Source: Voacanga thouarsii (lineage: Eukaryota; Streptophyta; Magnoliopsida; Gentianales; Apocynaceae). From it: a DNA stretch of 64,000 nt. The notes under the pieces were generated by a model. That model was not told where the DNA came from. It searched no databases and saw only the letters and a list, made by a program, of their open reading frames with translations. The stretch lies in NCBI GenBank assembly GCA_026120185.1, contig JANUWF010001824.1, positions 248,001 to 312,000 on the forward strand, written 5' to 3'. The position numbers and the translations under genes were made by a program. Below, piece after piece: positions 54,028-64,000 of the stretch (within the stretch, counting starts at the first letter, position 1; every line of letters starts with the position of its first letter).

Positions 54028-56350
54028 GGCTGAAACGCCCTCCTTTTGGCCGGATGGCTTCTTCTCCCATGGTCATGCTATCTCCATCTCCCTTTGACAA
54101 ATTTAGGCATCTAGGAGTTGAGATCCATTCCAAACTCCCTCAAGGTATTCATCAACCAAGTAAGTGCCTTCAATCTTTCTTTTAAATCCTAGATTCATGT
54201 CTCTAGGATGATGTTGTTAAAAGGTGGATGGTGAAAGGATTTGAGTATGTATTGTTGAGGTTGAAGCATGAATATATATATGATTGTGAAGAAGATGGGA
54301 TTCATGCATGGAAGGATTATCTTGGTTGATTGTATGATGATTTGAGGTTTGATACATGTCATAAGTAGTATTTGTGATTAAGTATGCTAGAGATTATGCC
54401 ACATTTGGTGAATAGGATTTATATGCATGTTGGATTATTGAAGCCATGATCATATTTATGCTAGTAGAGGTTAGATCATGTCTTGATAAATTTAGATCTA
54501 TGCATATATGCATGATTTGGATGAATTGATGAATTGAGGGATTATATGTGTTCTTGATTGTGGATAGCCATAGAAATTTGATCATTGCCTAGTTGTCCCT
54601 AAGCTAATTTTATTTCATGAATAAAATATTTAATGATATAAGTTTTGCTAGTAATTTCGAAAAACCCTAGGAAGGGTAGATTTGGATTATTATATATATA
54701 AAGGATATTTTAGTCAAATAAATAATAATTTTTTCTAAAAAAATAAAATATATAAATATTATTTAAAATAATAAAATCAATTAAAGCCTTTTATGGGAAT
54801 GATTATAATTAGTAAAATTTTTATTAAATCAAAACCCCTTAAAGATTTACTTATTATTTTCCAAACAAGACTCGTTAAATTTATTCTCAACTAATTTTAA
54901 CTATCAATTATTTTCTAACAACTAAATTATTAATAAATCATTAGTTTACCTAATACTACCTAGGACTCTTGATCAAATAAACTCTAAATTTTTCTTAGAA
55001 AGATTTAAACTTTCAACTTATTAGAATTTATGTCCCAAACCATTAATTATTTTAAATATCAAATTAGGCTCAATCTATAAACGTCTTTATTTATTGTTTG
55101 GCCTTAAAGCTTGGGACACTAGGATCATGATAGTAGTGAGTTGAGTTAATTTAAAATTGAGGAAGTGGATTGTAGCTTGAGATTGATTGTGGTTTGTTTT
55201 TGCCATGCGGGGTTAGGTCAACTGTTGGAGACTTATTGTGTGAGCGAGGATCAAGTAAGCTCCTGCATAAAACCTGATTGATGAAAAGTGTTAAATTATG
55301 GCAAGCCAAATGTAGAGTGTATGAACACTCATTTTTGTAAAGGCAATTGAGGGTTGTCTCCTGTTTATTTCCGATAAATGATTCATTTGAAAATTAATAG
55401 GCAGATTTACTAAAACTCAAAACTCTTTCTAAAACTGGTTTTGACAAAGATTTTGAAAACCCTTAATTGCCTTGTTCAGGTGGAACTGTGTTTTGTTCAT
55501 TTTTCCCAAGTGGGATACGTTATGCTGAGTACTCAATAAGGGTGGACTGCTAGGGCTAGTCTTTGAAGAGTTAGGGTAAGTCTCTCAGTAGGTGGCCACC
55601 TCTGAGAGGTGAGTCCTTCCCGGATGAGATGTCAGTCCAGTAGGTCGTGCCGGTCCAAGCTAGCAGTTTGTTTTATTTCAGTCAAGTAACTGTGTTTTGC
55701 CGGAATGGACACCCGGTTGTTGTTGGGTATAGAGAATGAGGAGTATTTTGCCCGGTAGGCCGATCACCTACCTGTTGTCAGTTTGCACAAAGTGTCGGCA
55801 TTCTGACCGGTTATGGGGCCCAACGTGTGGTAACCCATAATCATTTATTTCGAGTGGTTGATTTTATTGATTATGTATGCTTGGAAAAGCCAAAACACCA
55901 CTCTTGCTTTTGACTAATGTTTATTGCTTGCCAGCAATTCTTTTGTAAAGATTTCATACTTTGCATCCACGAACTGATTTCACTGAACACCCAAAGCACA
56001 CACAGACTTACTAAGATTTTTATCTCATCACCGTTTTACCATGATTTCAGGTCGATCCTGCTGTGGGGATGAGTAGCTAGATTATGCCTGCTTTGGAAGA
56101 TTTTCTGATGATTTATTTTTGTGTAATGTTTTGGGGAGCTGAGAGTGGATAAATTTTTATTACGGATTTGTTTTTGGTATTTTGGGATTTATTCTTGGAT
56201 TGATATTTATTTTGGGATGTAATAAATTTTAAGTTCAAGTATCATTTATATTCCGCTATTTCATTTGTGTGACCTAGTTATAAAGACCCCTTGTCCTTTG
56301 GACGGGGCGACATCCCCGACCCTGGCGGGCCTAGGTAGCAAGGTGTTACA

Positions 56351-56987
56351 ATCTGCTTAAGTAAGTGAGCTTATCTCTGTTCTATTGATTTTCAAATCTC
56401 TATTGTAGTGCAAGGTTGTGGTGTAAAACCCATAGGGGTGGGCCTTGTGTTTTGTGTATGTGTAAGGTTGTGGTGTAAAACCCATAGGGGTGAGCCTTGT
56501 GTTTTGTGTATGTTCAAGGTTGTGTGGTAAAACCCATTGGGGTGATCCTTGTTTTGTGTTTATATCAAGGTTGTAGAGTAAAACCTAATAAGGTGATCCT
56601 TGATGTGTTTGAGAGGTTGTGAAAAACCTAGTGTGGTGATCCTCTCTTGTATGTGAATCGGTTTCATTAAGTGAGGTTAAGGAAATAAGGTTGAAAATCC
56701 TTAAGTGTGAGGCTTAAGGTAGTGGACGTAGATCATTGTTGATCGAACCACTATACATCTCTTGTCTCATTTTATTCAGTGGTTCATGTACTATTTTTTT
56801 ATGATCTTTCACTGTCTAAATCTGGATATACATCTATGAGTACTTGGATAGCTTTCTATGCATCTATAAAGTTAGTCCAAGTATCTTGGTGATCATTCTT
56901 ATTCAGCATTTTAGACAATTCGGAAAAATTGTTTTTTGCTTGCCAAAAACCTTATTCACCCCCCCCCCTCCCCCCTAAAGTTTTTCA
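56351..56987 (+). mobile_element. Copia-3 3' LTR, part after copy B
   Basis: Resumes after copy B and matches the 5' LTR to its end TTTTTCA, followed by the target duplication ACTTA. The C-run before the end is longer here than in the 5' LTR. Confidence 0.9.
56411..56660 (+). repeat. Minisatellite in Copia-3 3' LTR, five units
   Basis: The same units as in the 5' LTR, starting near 56411, 56462, 56515, 56564 and 56611. The first two are nearly identical, indicating gain of one unit here or loss in the 5' LTR. Confidence 0.85.
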
Positions 56988-56992
56988 ACTTA

Positions 56993-58243
56993 AACTTTCT
57001 CTCTCTATTAGATTTGGTCCCTTTGGAGATGCTTTCTTATGGTAATTTTTAGCCAATGAGGACATTGTCCAATTTAAGTGTAGGGAAGTGGTTTAGTAAT
57101 ATTCTTTGTCTAAGTTTTTATCAATGATCTTGGTATTTTCTTGATATGATCTTAGTGTTTTCTTGGTATCAAATAATTTTGTTGAAAATTTGAAAATTTT
57201 GAAAATTTGAAAGTGTGAAATTTTGGAGCTAAATTGCTCTTATTTGTCTATAATGGAATGATGATTTTCTTAGTAATTTTGGATATGGATTTGTCATTCA
57301 TTATGGTTTGATTTTTATTAAAAAGTAAACTTGTGTATTAAGTTGAATTTTGCTAAGTCTTGAGAATTAAAGTTAACCTTTATTATATTTGGTATTTGAG
57401 TTTTATTTTATTCTCTGAGTTCGAATGTGGATGATATGATGAATTATGGGAAGAGTTGCTACCTAATTCTTGTAATATAGATTTAAAGTATGCTTGATTT
57501 TGAGTTGTGAATAAGGAATGTGAGAAAAAAAAATTTGAGTGAAAAGAAAAAATGTGGGTTGAAAAAACTGTGGAGTTGAAAATTTTTTCTTTCATCTTTT
57601 GAGGAAAAAAAAGAAAGACCTTTTTGCTGAAAAGGGAGCCAATACGGTGAGTGGAAGAGAAGAAAAAAAGAAGCATTATACTCTCTTGAGGCTATCCCGA
57701 AGGCAAGAAGGTAAGGTAAGAAAGAGAAGAAAAAGAAAATTGCTGAAAATATGATGATGACTATAAGCAGGTCAATACGGTGAGTGAAGAGAAATCCATT
57801 CACTTAAGGCTATCAATTCCCTAAGTCATTAAAAAAGAGAGAGAGTGAGAGAAAGAGAGTGAAGTGTTTTCCTTGTTTCACTAACTTGAGTTTTGTAAAT
57901 TTGAGTTTATAATGCTTGAATTAGTTAAATGACTTGACTTGCATGATTTATGTTATCTATATTTTTGCTTGAGGAATAGGATGCTTTTCTTGTACTATAT
58001 ATAAGCTTGTTTAACTTAACTTTGATGGTTTTGGGATTGTTTGATTTAATACATGAGTTTGCAAGGTTTTAAAAAGGTTGAGTGAACGATGAATTTATTT
58101 TTATGGTTGGAAGAAGGTTAAGTCTTCATTATGGATAAATTTGCTAAGGAAAAATTTGCAAAATTATTTTGTCTTGTTCTAAATGCTTAGTGTCTAATTC
58201 TTGTTTACTTGAGGACAAGCAAATGTACAAGTCCAGAGGTATG
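56993..58243 (+). other. Element X interior, 3' part
   Basis: Non-coding, purine-rich between 57520 and 57870. The word CAATACGGTGAGTG occurs twice (about 57641 and 57775), each followed by AGAGAA and an AGGCTATC a little further on. Just before the 3' LTR it reads GAGGACAAGCAAATGTACAA, like the PPT-proximal sequence of Athila/Tat elements. Confidence 0.6.
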
Positions 58244-59664
58244 TGATAGGGGCTAAAATCATCATTATTTTACTAGTTATTTGAGGTTGTTTTGATATAC
58301 TTTTATTATAATAACTAGGTATATTCCTTTCTATTTGACATTTTTCTTTTAAAAAGTGTTTTTGACAAATTTGTGCAGATTTAAGTTAATTTTGAGCAAA
58401 AATGTGAATTTTCAGAACAGACCTGGCGCCAGGACTAGTTAATGGACTAGGCGTCAGATCTATTCTGGTCAAGCAGAGGACACAAAGTGAATTTCAGGAA
58501 GAAAACAGAACAGAGCTGGTGTCAGGTGGGTTGACTGGACCCGGCACCAGGTCCACTTTGGAACAAGGAAATTATGTGCACGAATTTAGGAATTTTTCAA
58601 TGATTTTGGTATTTTTCGAATTCTACCCAGTCAAGACTTCCCAAACTACAAATTTAGCATCTAAGAAGCTTATAAAAGCAAGAGAAAATACAAGGAATAA
58701 GTGTGTGGAGGTGGATCCAAGAGCTAAAATTCCAATCACTCATTGAATGAGGAATTCCCCAAATCAATGAGGGTTATTCAAGATAGTCTTCAAGAAGAAG
58801 AAAGAGACTTATCTATGAGTGTTTTCTTTTATTTTTGTTTTTTCGTTCTTAAAAAATGATGAATTCACTATTTTTATTATAATTTAACATTATTTTATAT
58901 TCATGATTTTGTATTGATTTAGTTATTAGATCAATTCTTTCTCATCTTTGGTATTTGATTACTTGTTATTACTGGTTATTTATGCGAGTTCTTCTAATTA
59001 ACTTGGAAAAATTATGTTAGGAGTTTCATTGCATTGATTTCAGATTTGTTAAATCTTAATGGACTTAGACGACGAAGTTAAGATTATAAGACTAAGTAAT
59101 TGAAGATTGGTTGATTTCACATCGGACAAATGGTCATTAGCTAATTTCATGTTTATAAAGAATTAAGCTTAATGCATGTTTTGGTTATGTTAGCTTGATT
59201 GGCAAATCTGTTAATATTAATCAAAAGATAGTAATTCCATGGATTGAAAAACAAAGTAGAGTATATCTAAGTAGATTCATGACTTGTAAAACGATTAAAT
59301 TTTACTTTATATTCCTTCATGATGCCAAGATGATAATTAATTGAGAGAATTGTTAGTTAATTCATTATAACATTTTCTAGAATAATTGTCTAAATTGCAT
59401 ATTCCTACATTCTTGAGTTGTATATATTTATTTAATTTTCTTTTTCTTAGTTTCTCACTTTATTTGGATCAATTAAACAATGAATAAAAAGTTATTAGTG
59501 TGTACTTGTTCTTTTGAGAATCGGTACTCGTTAATTCACTATGCTATGCTTACAATGAGTATACTTACGTGTATGTGTATTTTGGAATTAATGTTTTAAT
59601 TAAAACTTGATTAAGGAATGGATTTAAATTTGATAATTTTTATACATCTAAAATTTGCGCATCA
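58244..59664 (+). mobile_element. Element X 3' LTR
   Basis: A 1421-bp LTR, TGATAGGGGCTAAAATC to TTTGCGCATCA, matching the reassembled 5' LTR along its whole length. Confidence 0.88.
58412..58560 (+). repeat. GC-rich four-part module, element X 3' LTR copy
   Basis: Units ACCTGGCGCCAGG, TAGGCGTCAGATC, GCTGGTGTCAGG and CCCGGCACCAGGTCC form two pairs with a spacer of about 50 bases. This is the clearest copy in an LTR. Confidence 0.8.
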
Positions 59665-59670
59665 ATTTCC

Positions 59671-60229
59671 GCAACTTTTATTATTTAATAAGGATATTTT
59701 ATGCCTTTTAGACACATCAACGGCACATCACACCATGGCTATTGTTCAATTTCTATATATATGTTATTATAACATTTCATATACAAGTTGGATTATATTT
59801 GAGAATTAAAAAACACTCTTGGAAAGAGTTCTTCAAGGTTTTTCTACCAGGGCCAAGACAAACCTTAGGTTTTCATTCTTTACCTGTGATTTGAGTCTCT
59901 AAAACTATAAGAATATATCAAATTAACTTACTAAAATAGTGTCTTAGGATCTTATTCTCCTAAAGTTCCAGGGTAAGAGTTGATCTTGATTGCCCAAATT
60001 CTTTCTTCCATTTTATCTTGAATCCTTAGATGATTCATAGGTTTTGGGGAGTGGTTTGGTCAACTTAGTTCCTATTTCTAGTATTCTAGGATCTCTATTT
60101 GACCTAGAATGTTGAAGATTTGAATTGGGTATCGTTTTCTTCCCTAAAAAATCTATTTTGGGTTTTAAATTAGATCTTGAATTTTCCACCAAACATAGCC
60201 ACGAAAATCACCTTTAAAATTAGGCCCCA
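59671..60229 (+). mobile_element. Gypsy-1 3' LTR, second part
   Basis: Matches the last 560 bases of the 5' LTR (about 22195-22755) and ends ...GGCCCCA. Copia-1 coding sequence starts directly after it. Confidence 0.85.
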
Positions 60230-60598
60230 AGGTTACACCAGACATGTTAAATACTGAAGGTATACTTAAATTCAGAGCTTTGCATATGGATATCTTAAAA
60301 GGAAATTTGATAAATATAAGTCAGTTATGTGATGACAATATGGCTATTAACTTTTCCAAAAATAAGTTCTTGTAGTCGACAAAACTAGAAAATATGTGAA
60401 TTCTGGAACTACGACTTCTAATAATTGCTATAAAATTTACATGTCAAATAGCCATAACTGTATGTTAACTAAAGCTAATGTAGTCGAGTTGTTGCATCAT
60501 AAGTTGGGTCATGTCATTTACAAACAATTGCATGAACAAAGTTCAATAGGTACCATTCATGGATTACTAAGGTTTAGTAAACCTGACAAAGGAACTTG
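60230..60598 (+). pseudogene. Copia-1 pre-integrase region, resumed
   Basis: Reads VTPDMLNTEGILKFRALHMD, ILKGNLINISQLCDDNMAIN and LHHKLGHVIYKQLHEQSSIG ... FSKPDKGTC, the copia segment that follows FGDVSRNKIIGNNI at 21740. Two stops interrupt it. Sequence is lost exactly at the zinc-binding CxxC, where copy D begins. Confidence 0.8.
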
Positions 60599-63500
60599 TG
60601 TAACACCCCACAACATATGTACCACAATGGGCCATAGATTCACTCCGCCTAAGTGATAAGGGGTCTTTATAATAAGTTAAAAATAAAATAAATTTTAAAA
60701 CTTAAATATAAACTGAATAAACTCTAATACAAATCCCCTAATACATTCTCCAGAATATATAACAATGATCCATATCATTCGAATAACAAAATAATACAAG
60801 TCTTCAATAATAACAAATCAATACATAAGAAAAATAAATAATTTACCTCCAACAGCTCTATCAAAATTTAATTCACCCTAAAATCATGATAAACGAAAAG
60901 TGCGAGATGAAAATCTCAGTAAGTCCTATAGCATGTTCGCGATACTATTTTCAAAATTGCTCATGATGCATGATAAATATTTCTCTTACAATATGTATGT
61001 AAAACCAGCTATACCTTCAAGGAATTTCTCAATCAAACATTTGGGAGAATTTGTTAAATACTTTTTATATAGAATAAAAGCATAACATTTTGGCCTAATT
61101 TCACATTTCAAGATATGATCATCAATATAAATCATTGGGAACAAATATAAATTTACATATTGAGTTTTACCAATATCACAATTGTATCTTCAAGATACCA
61201 TCAAAAGTATGGCCCGACCACTATACATCATACCTTATATAAGTACGGCTTGTGCACCATGCAAAATATGGGTGTGGTTCACAAATCACCAGGTTGGTGT
61301 ACTGAGAGAATACTCTACTATATCTCTTATTCATTGCCAAAGGCCTAGATGTCCCATGTTTGTCACTTGAGTTCACTAAAAACCCCGCTTACTAGCTAAG
61401 GACGGCTCTTCTAGCAAGTACTATTGCCCCAATAAGAAAGCGCAACTCTCCAGAGTTGGCTACCTACTTGAAAACGTCTACAATCCCACGAAAGTTAGTA
61501 CAAGAGTATTACCCCTTTGAGTACTCAAGAATTCATAATCATATTACAAAATGATTTCAATATAATGGTATTCCAATAAGGAACAACTCAACCATTTTTT
61601 TTTTAAACAAAAAATGCAGCTCCCAATTTCCAACCCATGCTTACATTTCACATCCCATAACAATTTACAAATTATAAAATCAAATAATTTCCAAAATTAA
61701 TAGAAGGCATATATTTCATATTTCAATCCAACATAAAAGACCTTGACAATTAGAGCCAAAGATTTTATTATACATGCTATGATTTTCATAAACTTATACA
61801 TCAACAAGAAAATTGTGGAATAATAGTAACTGATATTTCATGACGCTCAATAATTGACTCCTAAATCATACTTATTCACCTTAATAATATTTTTAGGATA
61901 AATCATACTAAAACCATTACTACAAATAAGGACTTTCATTTCAAATTTAGAAACATTCCATAATATCATGAATAATACATTTCAATGATAAAAATAATTT
62001 ATATATACATTTTGCCAAAACTATTTACCTAGAGATTGTAGCAAGTATAAAATAATTTTGTGAATGTGGGTGTAAGTACTTACAACTTACATGAAAGAGT
62101 TTGTGTCAAATGCAAGGACATGCAAATCCTTCATTCAAAACTATCGCAATAAAGTTAAGTCTTGAACATAAAATAGAGTTCATGAATGCAAGATATGAGG
62201 ACTTACGATATACAAAAAGGACTTTCATGAATACTAGGACTTAACATGATCCAAGCAAGTTCAAGGGTCCTAACACGGTTGCTAGGTTCAAGTCCTTCAA
62301 GATTCACCACTCCTTCTATCATACAAATAGTTCAAGTTTCAATTCTTAAATCAATTCCTATCTTAATTTATCTCAACTTATACAACTAGCTCATAATCCC
62401 CAATTTCCTAATCCTAAAACATATTACATTGCAAACATCATTAATTAGGATCATATAATCATGAAATTATAAGTTAATAAATCACTATGATTCAATAGTT
62501 CAAATGATCATAGAGTATAAAAGAGTTTCTATTCAAGAACGTTAGCATAGTTTATTCAATATTTAAACAATAAACATATCACATTTAACATCAATGAATC
62601 CTTATAAACATTCCTAGACATTCCCTAAACAACATAGAATGAAGCCAAATTAATTTCATATAGGTTTTATAGCAACATTCTCAAGAATACCTAACTTTAG
62701 TATACTCAATAAACTCTGTTTTGGAGAGTAAAATAGGGAAGAGAAATATGTGGCCAATTAACTTAGATGATTGCTTTTTGGTCGAAATTTTCATTTTAAT
62801 ACCTTATCATATGTAGTTTGAATATGTGTAAAACCCTTCACAAAATCAAACTTTTATACATGTCATATTTAATCTCAAATAATTGCGCCACTACAATAAT
62901 TGTTTCTATCAACTATAAGCAATATTATTAAAAAAATCACAAAAAGAAATCCACAATGAATTTTTGGGTGATTCATTTTCTAAAATACTCTTGAGATGTT
63001 GAAGTTTCATAATATAAATATTAAAGTCAATTTCAATTTGGAAGGTATAATTTTGAGCCAACAAATTTATTGCTTCAACATAGTTTTCCAATAGAGTACA
63101 GAGCAGTATTCTAATTATCATATAAGCATGTTCTAATCATGAATTTCATGCAAGATCAGTACCATTAGACTCCCAAAATATCATTATCCTAGAAAAATAA
63201 GCCATTACAAAACCCTAGGCAAAATCAAGCTTGATCAAAACATAATCTCAATATAGAAGCAATTTCAAAAACATTCATCCATTTTCCAAGAAAAATTTAA
63301 TGAATATATACACATCAAACATCATAATCTTCACAATTAATACATTATAAACCAATATTACATGTTACAAACATGATTACAATAAATCCCCAACATAATT
63401 GCAATCAAAGATAATATTTGTCGAAACTATAAAAAAATCTGTTAAGCAAAGGTAAGTTTTAGCCATGAAGAACAGGAAGAAGAAGATGAGTTCTTTATGT

Positions 63501-64000
63501 CATCTCCTTGAAGAAACCTTAAATAAAGTCTTGAAACCACAAGAAAACTTCAATTTTCAATAAGTATGAGGTAGCATTCTGTGTTTGTGAGAGAAAATTC
63601 AAGAGAAGGAAGAAAGAGGTAGCAATCAGCCAAGAAGAGAGAAGAGGGCAAGAAAATTAACTTTTGGCTAAAGAAAACGAGGGCTACTAATTGTAGTAGC
63701 TTATGGTTTTCTTTTAGGGTAAGAAAAATGGATGATCATGATTTATTTGCTTAGGTAGAAAGTTAGAATAAAGGGTTGTGATTTAACTGAATTGAATGGT
63801 TAAGACTGATTCTAATATAGGACTAGGATTGAATATAATCTAGGACTAGGATTAAATTTTCTTGGATAAGATTTTAAAATAATTGATTGGGATCATATCA
63901 AGTGGTTGGTGAGGATTAAATTAATTGAAAGGAAAGTAAAATTAGATGATCAAGATTTTCCAAGATGGATGGCCAAGGTTAAAAGAAATTATTGGCCAAG
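60599..64000 (-). mobile_element. Long LTR-like element, copy D (right end outside window)
   Basis: Starts TGTAACACCCCACAAC and shares GATAAGGGGTCTTTATAA with the other copies near this end, and GAGTACTCAA at about 61537. It is AT-rich with no convincing coding region over 3.4 kb. It is in the same orientation as copy C and is inserted into Copia-1. Its other end and target duplication lie beyond the window. Confidence 0.6.

Larger units (their letters stand above)
52055..56350 (+). mobile_element. Long LTR-like element, copy B, complete (4296 bp)
   Basis: Starts TGTGAAACCCTAG and ends AAGGTGTTACA. The flanks ATCTA (52050-52054) and ATCTG (56351-56355) form a near-perfect 5-bp target duplication. 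Outside it the LTR sequence of Copia-3 resumes. No PBS, PPT or coding region is seen, so it is best read as a solo LTR of an element with very long LTRs, though a non-autonomous element is possible. It matches copy A over the TC microsatellite and the whole 3' half. A 126-codon open frame at 52833-53213 has no recognised motif. Confidence 0.75.
38748..56987 (+). mobile_element. Copia-3, SIRE-like copia element with two nested insertions
   Basis: LTRs at 38748-40009 and 51337-56987 (the latter interrupted by copy B) start TGTTAGCCCTAAGGG and end TTTTTCA. The target duplication ACTTA is exact (38743-38747 and 56988-56992). The interior holds PBS, long Gag, protease, integrase, RT, an RNase H interrupted by copy C, a 3-kb region with a third ORF, and a polypurine tract. 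The long Gag with extra C-terminal knuckles and an ORF in the env position are features of SIRE-type elements. The LTRs are very similar, so the insertion is comparatively recent. Confidence 0.93.
26241..59664 (+). mobile_element. Element X, Athila-like non-autonomous LTR element with nested insertions
   Basis: Own sequence: 5' LTR in two parts (26241-26257 and 35378-36773), interior in two parts (36774-38747 and 56993-58243) and 3' LTR (58244-59664). The PBS-like site resembles the tRNA-Asp complement of Athila/Tat elements. The flanks AATTCC (26235-26240) and ATTTCC (59665-59670) are a near-matching target duplication. The interior totals about 3.2 kb and shows no RT, integrase or protease, so it depended on other elements. 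It sits in the 3' LTR of Gypsy-1. Confidence 0.75.
21741..60229 (+). mobile_element. Gypsy-1, non-autonomous gypsy element carrying nested insertions
   Basis: Its own sequence consists of a 5' LTR (21741-22755), PBS, gag and protease remnants, PPT and a 3' LTR in two parts (25779-26240 and 59671-60229). Everything from 26241 to 59670 is later insertion. The split 3' LTR sums to about 1021 bp against 1015 bp for the 5' LTR. No reverse transcriptase or integrase is seen in its 3-kb interior. The target is the protease/pre-integrase region of Copia-1. No clear target duplication remains. Confidence 0.8.

Noticed and set aside
57383..57803. Overlapping phenylalanine-rich minus-strand ORFs
   Set aside because: They are the complement of a purine-rich stretch in element X; low complexity and no domain.
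22025..58560. GC-rich modules as a CRISPR array
   Set aside because: Copies are far apart, lie inside different retroelements, and lack regular spacers; the organism is a plant.

Overview
The window reads as flowering-plant (most likely eudicot) nuclear DNA. It is AT-rich, carries one intron-split host gene with GT-AG introns, and is otherwise dominated by plant transposons: Ty1/copia, Ty3/gypsy, an RTE-type LINE, MITEs, SINE-like tRNA-derived pieces and a Mutator-like remnant. No organelle, bacterial or viral gene set is visible. All calls come from reading the sequence by eye; no searches were run.

Left part (1-18.2 kb). Positions 1-3143 are the 3' portion of a long LTR-like element (family 'TGTAACACC', copy A). 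Next come a decayed Mutator-like transposase tail with zinc knuckles (3.5-4.3 kb), a broken antisense GRF-type zinc finger gene (5.85-6.33 kb) and a foldback MITE (6.53-6.85 kb). The one apparently functional gene is a serine carboxypeptidase-like (SCPL) gene on the + strand, 7516-14211. It has eight exons that join without a frame break into 481 codons with a full Ser-Asp-His triad. Its introns hold a Stowaway-like MITE and SINE-like sequence. An antisense RTE-type LINE lies downstream (14.94-18.17 kb).

Right part (about 19.8 kb to the end) is a nest of retrotransposons. A decayed copia element (Copia-1, gag and protease at 19.8-21.7 kb) is split by a gypsy element (Gypsy-1, 21741-60229) and resumes at 60230. 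The 3' LTR of Gypsy-1 is split by an Athila-like non-autonomous element (X, 26241-59664). The 5' LTR of X is split by a minus-strand copia element (Copia-2, 26258-35372, target duplication AAATC). The interior of X is split by a SIRE-like copia element (Copia-3, 38748-56987, target duplication ACTTA). Copia-3 is itself split in its RNase H region by copy C (44719-47847) and in its 3' LTR by copy B (52055-56350). Copy D (60599 to the window end) interrupts the resumed part of Copia-1. By eye the inner elements have more similar LTR pairs than the outer ones, which fits the nesting order.

All retroelement reading frames are broken. The most unusual signals are: a GC-rich module of four near-palindromes shared by three different retroelement families; a head-to-head inverted LTR piece at the primer-binding site of X; and a third, env-position reading frame with basic and coiled-coil-like parts in Copia-3.
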